Source: Sisyra terminalis
Taxonomy: Eukaryota > Arthropoda > Insecta > Neuroptera > Sisyridae
NCBI GenBank assembly: GCA_958496175.1
Contig: OY292276.1
Coordinates: 56,371,080-56,435,079, forward strand
Direction: 5' to 3'
DNA: 64,000 bases
Shown here piece by piece: positions 60,403 to 64,000 of this stretch. The notes below the pieces were generated by a model. It ran no database searches. It was given only the letters and a program-made list of their open reading frames with translations, and had not been told where the DNA came from. A program made the position numbers and the translations under genes. The stretch's first letter is position 1, and every line of letters begins with the position of its first letter.

Positions 60403-60657
60403 GAATATTTTTGTTTGAACTTCTGTTCAAATTTGTGTTGGAGGTATGATTTTTTTAAATATTATTATTTTAAGTTTATATATTATTTTATTAAATTTGT
60501 ATATTATTATATTAAATTTGTATATTATTGTATTGATTTTGTATATTATTGTGTTAAATTATACTACATAAATTGGACTGCAATATATTTTATGTATTGT
60601 ATACACAGTATAACTGTTCAAAGTCAGCGAAAAAATCTTATTTGGATTCAAGCAATG

Positions 60658-63600
60658 TTTTTCCAACTTTTGGCTAACTCTTGTATAATAAAATTTTAAC
60701 AATTAATAAAATATTTGAAAAAGTTTCTTATGTTTGTATTCCAATACCATATTTGATGTTCCATACCAGCTGGGAAGTGTTTTTGAGGGAATTTTTTTTT
60801 TACATAAATAGTTTCCAAGTTCATTTTTTAAATATTTCCTTTGCCATTTAATATACTAATTGACTTTCATAAATCCAAAGAAATTTTTTCATACAATGAA
60901 CAGCCAAGTTCAAAACCATTTTCAATACGCAAGGGATACAAGGTTATCGAGAAATAAATGCTTCAACCTATCAATTCTTATAAAACTAAGATCAAAAAAA
61001 ATAAAAAAAAAAATTCTGGTAATCAAATATTTACGTCTTATTAATATAATTGAATTAAATGTTTGAGTAATTGCTTTTTAAATATTTTACTATTGTGAAT
61101 GCGTTCGATTTAAATAAATGAATTCGATTGGGTTTACATCTGTGACGAATTCATTTCGAATTCGTCACGAATATTAAAATAAAGTTGAAAGTATTACGTT
61201 TGAATTGTTGCAAAATAAGGGAAGGGTGATTTAATGGGTTGATTTTTTTGATTGTTGGATTTGCCGCTGATCATTTTATTGCCGATTTGGATATTTAAAA
61301 CCGTCACTAATGATTTAATTATACTGAAGTATTGATATTTGATATTTAACCAAGAAGAATTGTAAAATAAAAATACAGATTATGTTGAAGTAAAACACAA
61401 GTAGTGAGTATGAATCAGACGAATGAAAATTTGACATTGGATGTTTTCAAAGTCCTTCTGGGTCTTAATGGGGTGTAAAAATAGAACTTTTTTAGACCAA
61501 CGGATACGAAAAAAAAACATTCTCTAAACATCATTTGAATCTGTGAAGATTTGAAATTTTCGAGCAAAACTTTTGAAATGATGGAAGTTGTAAGTGATAC
61601 CTCGTCTTGGACAATTAACCGACAAAAAAGTCTCCAGACAAACCCTTTTTCTAATCGTTCAAATCTCGCCCCTTTTTTGCTGCTGCCTGTTTAAAAACCA
61701 CTCGGCAATAAGATAATTGAGATATTTAAAAATTAACCCTCAACCAAAAAAAAAAAATTGTTCAACTGGACGCACGTGCCTTGAGCACTTTCATCCCGCG
61801 ATTTATCCTAGCGGATGTGTGGTGTCTGTCCAAGATTGTATCTTGACGTCCAGCATCGCATATGAGGAACACCAATGACGGATTGCACTCTTTGTCCATG
61901 GCATGGAAACGACAAGTGCAAAAAAATTATCATAAGTGCACATGGCAAATATCTAGCCCTTTGGAATGCATTTTTGCCATTCGGTTTTTCAAGCGTAAGA
62001 TAGTATGGCATACGGTCTTGGATTTGCATCCATTTACGAACACTTGTTGCGCGGTCATCTCATTAGAAATAAATCAAGTTGGATTCGAGATACAATCAAA
62101 AAATCATTAAGTACAGCCAACGGAAATAAATTGCATTGAAAAATAAAAGTTATGCAGAAGCAATGCAGTTGAAACAAACCAGTCAAAAAAACAAGTTGAA
62201 CTTATAGCAATATATTTGATGTTTTAAAATACGAACTTTGATATAAAATAAAATGGACACAAGTTATGAAACAGGATGTATAATTTTCGTACGGTAATAA
62301 TTAAGAAAATCTAATTTGAGATAATAATAATATATCATAATCCAACTGGTGGTTGATCAATTAAGGAGGCCACTCCAAAACTGGTCCAAAGCTGGATTTC
62401 ATTTTTGTATCATATCTTAATGTCGTTTAAAACCCTGGCAGTTGTAAAGTGACGATAAATAACCAATTAGCAACAGCCACAATAAAATATTATATCAATA
62501 GATAGTACAGATTGTGAAGGTTCAATGCATCAATTGCAGTTTTCCCCGTAATTCTGTTTTTTTTTTTATTTTCATTACAAATATAAGCTTTATTAAAAAC
62601 TGCAGATTTCTAAATTTAAAAGGAAGAGTTCTTTTTAATCATTGGGTACTGCACTATAGATTTTCAATCAACCATAATCAATTCTATTAATATAGCAACT
62701 GGAATCTTGTAATTTTTTTGTAAAATAAGTTTCACTAATTTTATAAATGTGAAATCCATGGAAGGAAATTATTAAACGTTAAAGTATTAAACAATTCTTG
62801 ACTATTTTAAACTACAATTTAATCTACGAGGGCAAAATATTGGACTAAAGTATGGTTTACTGATGACCTTTATCGCAGAAAAAGAGGTATGAATTTTCAG
62901 TTCATTCAGGAGTAAAAATCGTTATATTCCAAGCTCAGAAATATGATATGCAGGTTGGTTGTGGAAATATTTACAAAGGGGTTTGCAAAAAAGCAAAATT
63001 TATACATTTTCTGGAAGCTAAGATAAAGCGTTGATAAGACCACAGGTCAACTAAAAACTACTATGGAAATACCAGCGTGCTTTTCCTGGTCTGACGACCA
63101 AAAACCAAGAGAAACCAAGAATAACAAAGTTAACCTTTTGTTCGTCAAGGGGTGACAATACCGTTTGATGGTCCAGAACCACAGTTTGGAGCCTATTTAC
63201 TTATCATTGTTCCTTGTGAAGCAAAATCAAGGGTCAAAAATACAGCAAAAGAATGATAAGAAATCCTTCTCAAAATGTAAGCATAAAATTTCTACTGAAA
63301 TACAAAACTTAAGTAGATATTCAGAGAATGTTTTTGCCCGCCCTTTTAATCGTAAATGTCAAATGTCTCAATTTCTTTATTGAATACTTCGCTTTTGAAC
63401 AGTGTGACTATCAGCATCATTTATTTATTAATTGTGAATCGAAAATAATAAATACAAAATTAACCAATGTTAAATATTTGGAAGTTCTTAAAATTCTAAC
63501 GAAATACTCTATGTAATGTACTTAATAATATATTAAATTGGTACATCAGAAATTTCGAATTTTTAGGCTATAATATAAAACTATCTATCTATAGTAGCTG

Positions 63601-63829
63601 TGCCAATAGGACACCGAAATTTCCCATAAGTGAGCTGGCGGCTAAATGAGGGTCTGCCAAAAAATATTATTAAGATTTATTTTTTTAATTTTTTTGATAT
63701 CTGATAAAGATTTTCAATTTGCAAAAGGGTAAACTTTTTATCTTTAACTTTTAAAATATTATTGAACATGTGGCGTTTTGTGCTTAAAAAGTACTCACCT
63801 AAGATTCGCGGATACCATTGATTATTATC
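60658..63829. other. Non-coding; one possible LINE relic
   Basis: No gene is supported. A GC-richer patch at 61770-62050 has overlapping frames on both strands without known domains. At 63328-63516 a 62-codon frame has CDYQHHLFINC, reminiscent of the Cys/His knuckle at the end of some LINE ORF2 proteins, but too short to call. Confidence 0.5.
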
Positions 63830-64000
63830 ATTTAAACAAAATTGTTGCAGAATTATATCGAAAGTATATCTAAGAAAAGGTTGAGTATGCTCTTAAGAAA
63901 TTTCAGTGTTTTAAGGAGCTTAAGGAATTTAAAATGGCGATACCGACGTGGAAAACGAAGAACCTAGAAGACCACCAAGAAATTTTCAAGACATCAAATT
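63830..64000 (+). pseudogene. Mariner transposase N-terminus, cut by window edge
   Basis: In one frame, from about 63955, NGDTDVENEEPRRPPRNFQD aligns with the mariner linker between the two helix-turn-helix domains (consensus of the GDFDVEDEERPGRP type). Just upstream, EYALKKFQCFKEL (another frame) fits the preceding YGE-ALS-TTC-WF region, so there is at least one frameshift, and an in-frame stop occurs near 63872. Same broad clade as the copy at 11410-12915 but a separate insertion, on the opposite strand. The rest lies beyond 64000. Confidence 0.6.

Larger units (their letters stand above)
59623..60645. mobile_element. Inverted hammerhead element, family A, 12-bp target duplication
   Basis: ATTCAAGCAATG flanks the insert exactly (59611-59622 and 60646-60657). 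The left arm (about 59623-59931) and right arm (about 60303-60610) are inverted copies of the family A unit also seen at 31011-31246. A partial third copy in left-arm orientation lies at about 60205-60302. The right end AAATCTTATTTGG matches the end of the 31 kb copy (AAATCTTATTTTG). Variable-length target duplications (16 and 12 bp) and inverted, partly tandem unit arrangement are typical of Penelope-like retroelements. No reverse transcriptase or GIY-YIG endonuclease frame is present, so it is non-autonomous or a remnant. Confidence 0.82.

Noticed and set aside
59613..60699. 91- and 118-codon mirror frames with YYYIKFVYY-type repeats
   Set aside because: They are translations of the two inverted arms and AT-rich simple sequence of the hammerhead element, not a protein gene.
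63328..63516. Frame with CDYQHHLFINC, LINE-like Cys/His knuckle
   Set aside because: Too short and no upstream reverse transcriptase text; kept only as a remark.
63780..63810. Minus-strand TTAG/GTGAGT junction
   Set aside because: Poor pyrimidine tract and lies in the 5' flank of the edge mariner.

Overview
This is AT-rich animal DNA, most likely insect nuclear DNA. It holds no intact protein-coding gene: no open frame longer than 158 codons, no operon-like layout, no rRNA and no tRNA that I can recognise. The insect assignment is an inference from the mobile-element content: an irritans/mauritiana-type mariner, a Jockey-type LINE, hAT-type MITEs and Penelope-like repeats with hammerhead motifs. 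I cannot fix the insect order. A dipteran with large AT-rich introns would fit.

The best reading is a large intron or intergenic desert with possible tiny exons. On the + strand there is a zero-length 3'ss/5'ss junction of recursive-splice type (8772/8773) and two exon-like segments with strong splice sites, 10577-10619 (43 nt) and 32795-32835 (41 nt). Between repeats lie GC-richer islands that may be regulatory (about 3850-4740, 5480-5990, 13000-13450, 20800-21120, 22390-22600, 24480-24830, 29640-30330, 33360-33660, 38700-39350, 42000-43140, 47230-47665, 59040-59280). The CRE palindrome TGACGTCA occurs six times, and one island carries three E-boxes within 46 bp.

Layout of the repeats: foldback repeat 1544-2483; three-unit tandem array 6947-7790; decayed mariner 11410-12915 with an internal triplication and a nested hAT MITE; hammerhead family B at 13586-13757 and 48063-48397; 400-bp duplication 15577-16380; Jockey LINE fragment 17785-18920 with a second 3' tail at 31499-31660; three-unit array 24851-25690 with a dispersed copy at 29080-29365; MITE 25688-25848; hammerhead-like family C 27425-27580; a matched pair of 225-bp MITEs with 8-bp target duplications at 30456 and 52474; hammerhead family A at 31011-31246 and 59623-60645; hAT composite 35405-35865; 870-bp duplication 39351-41691; satellite-like region 49535-51600; 1-kb foldback 53289-54327; 844-bp tandem duplication 55090-56870; and a second mariner running off the right edge from about 63830.

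The most interesting feature is the recurrence of hammerhead-ribozyme-like cores (CTGATGA or CTGAAGA, a hairpin, then GAAAC or GAAAT) in three unrelated short repeat families. There are eight sites, mostly inside inverted repeats. In family A, three of four copies keep the core, and two insertions have 16-bp and 12-bp flanking direct repeats. This fits Penelope-like, self-cleaving non-autonomous retroelements rather than DNA transposons.
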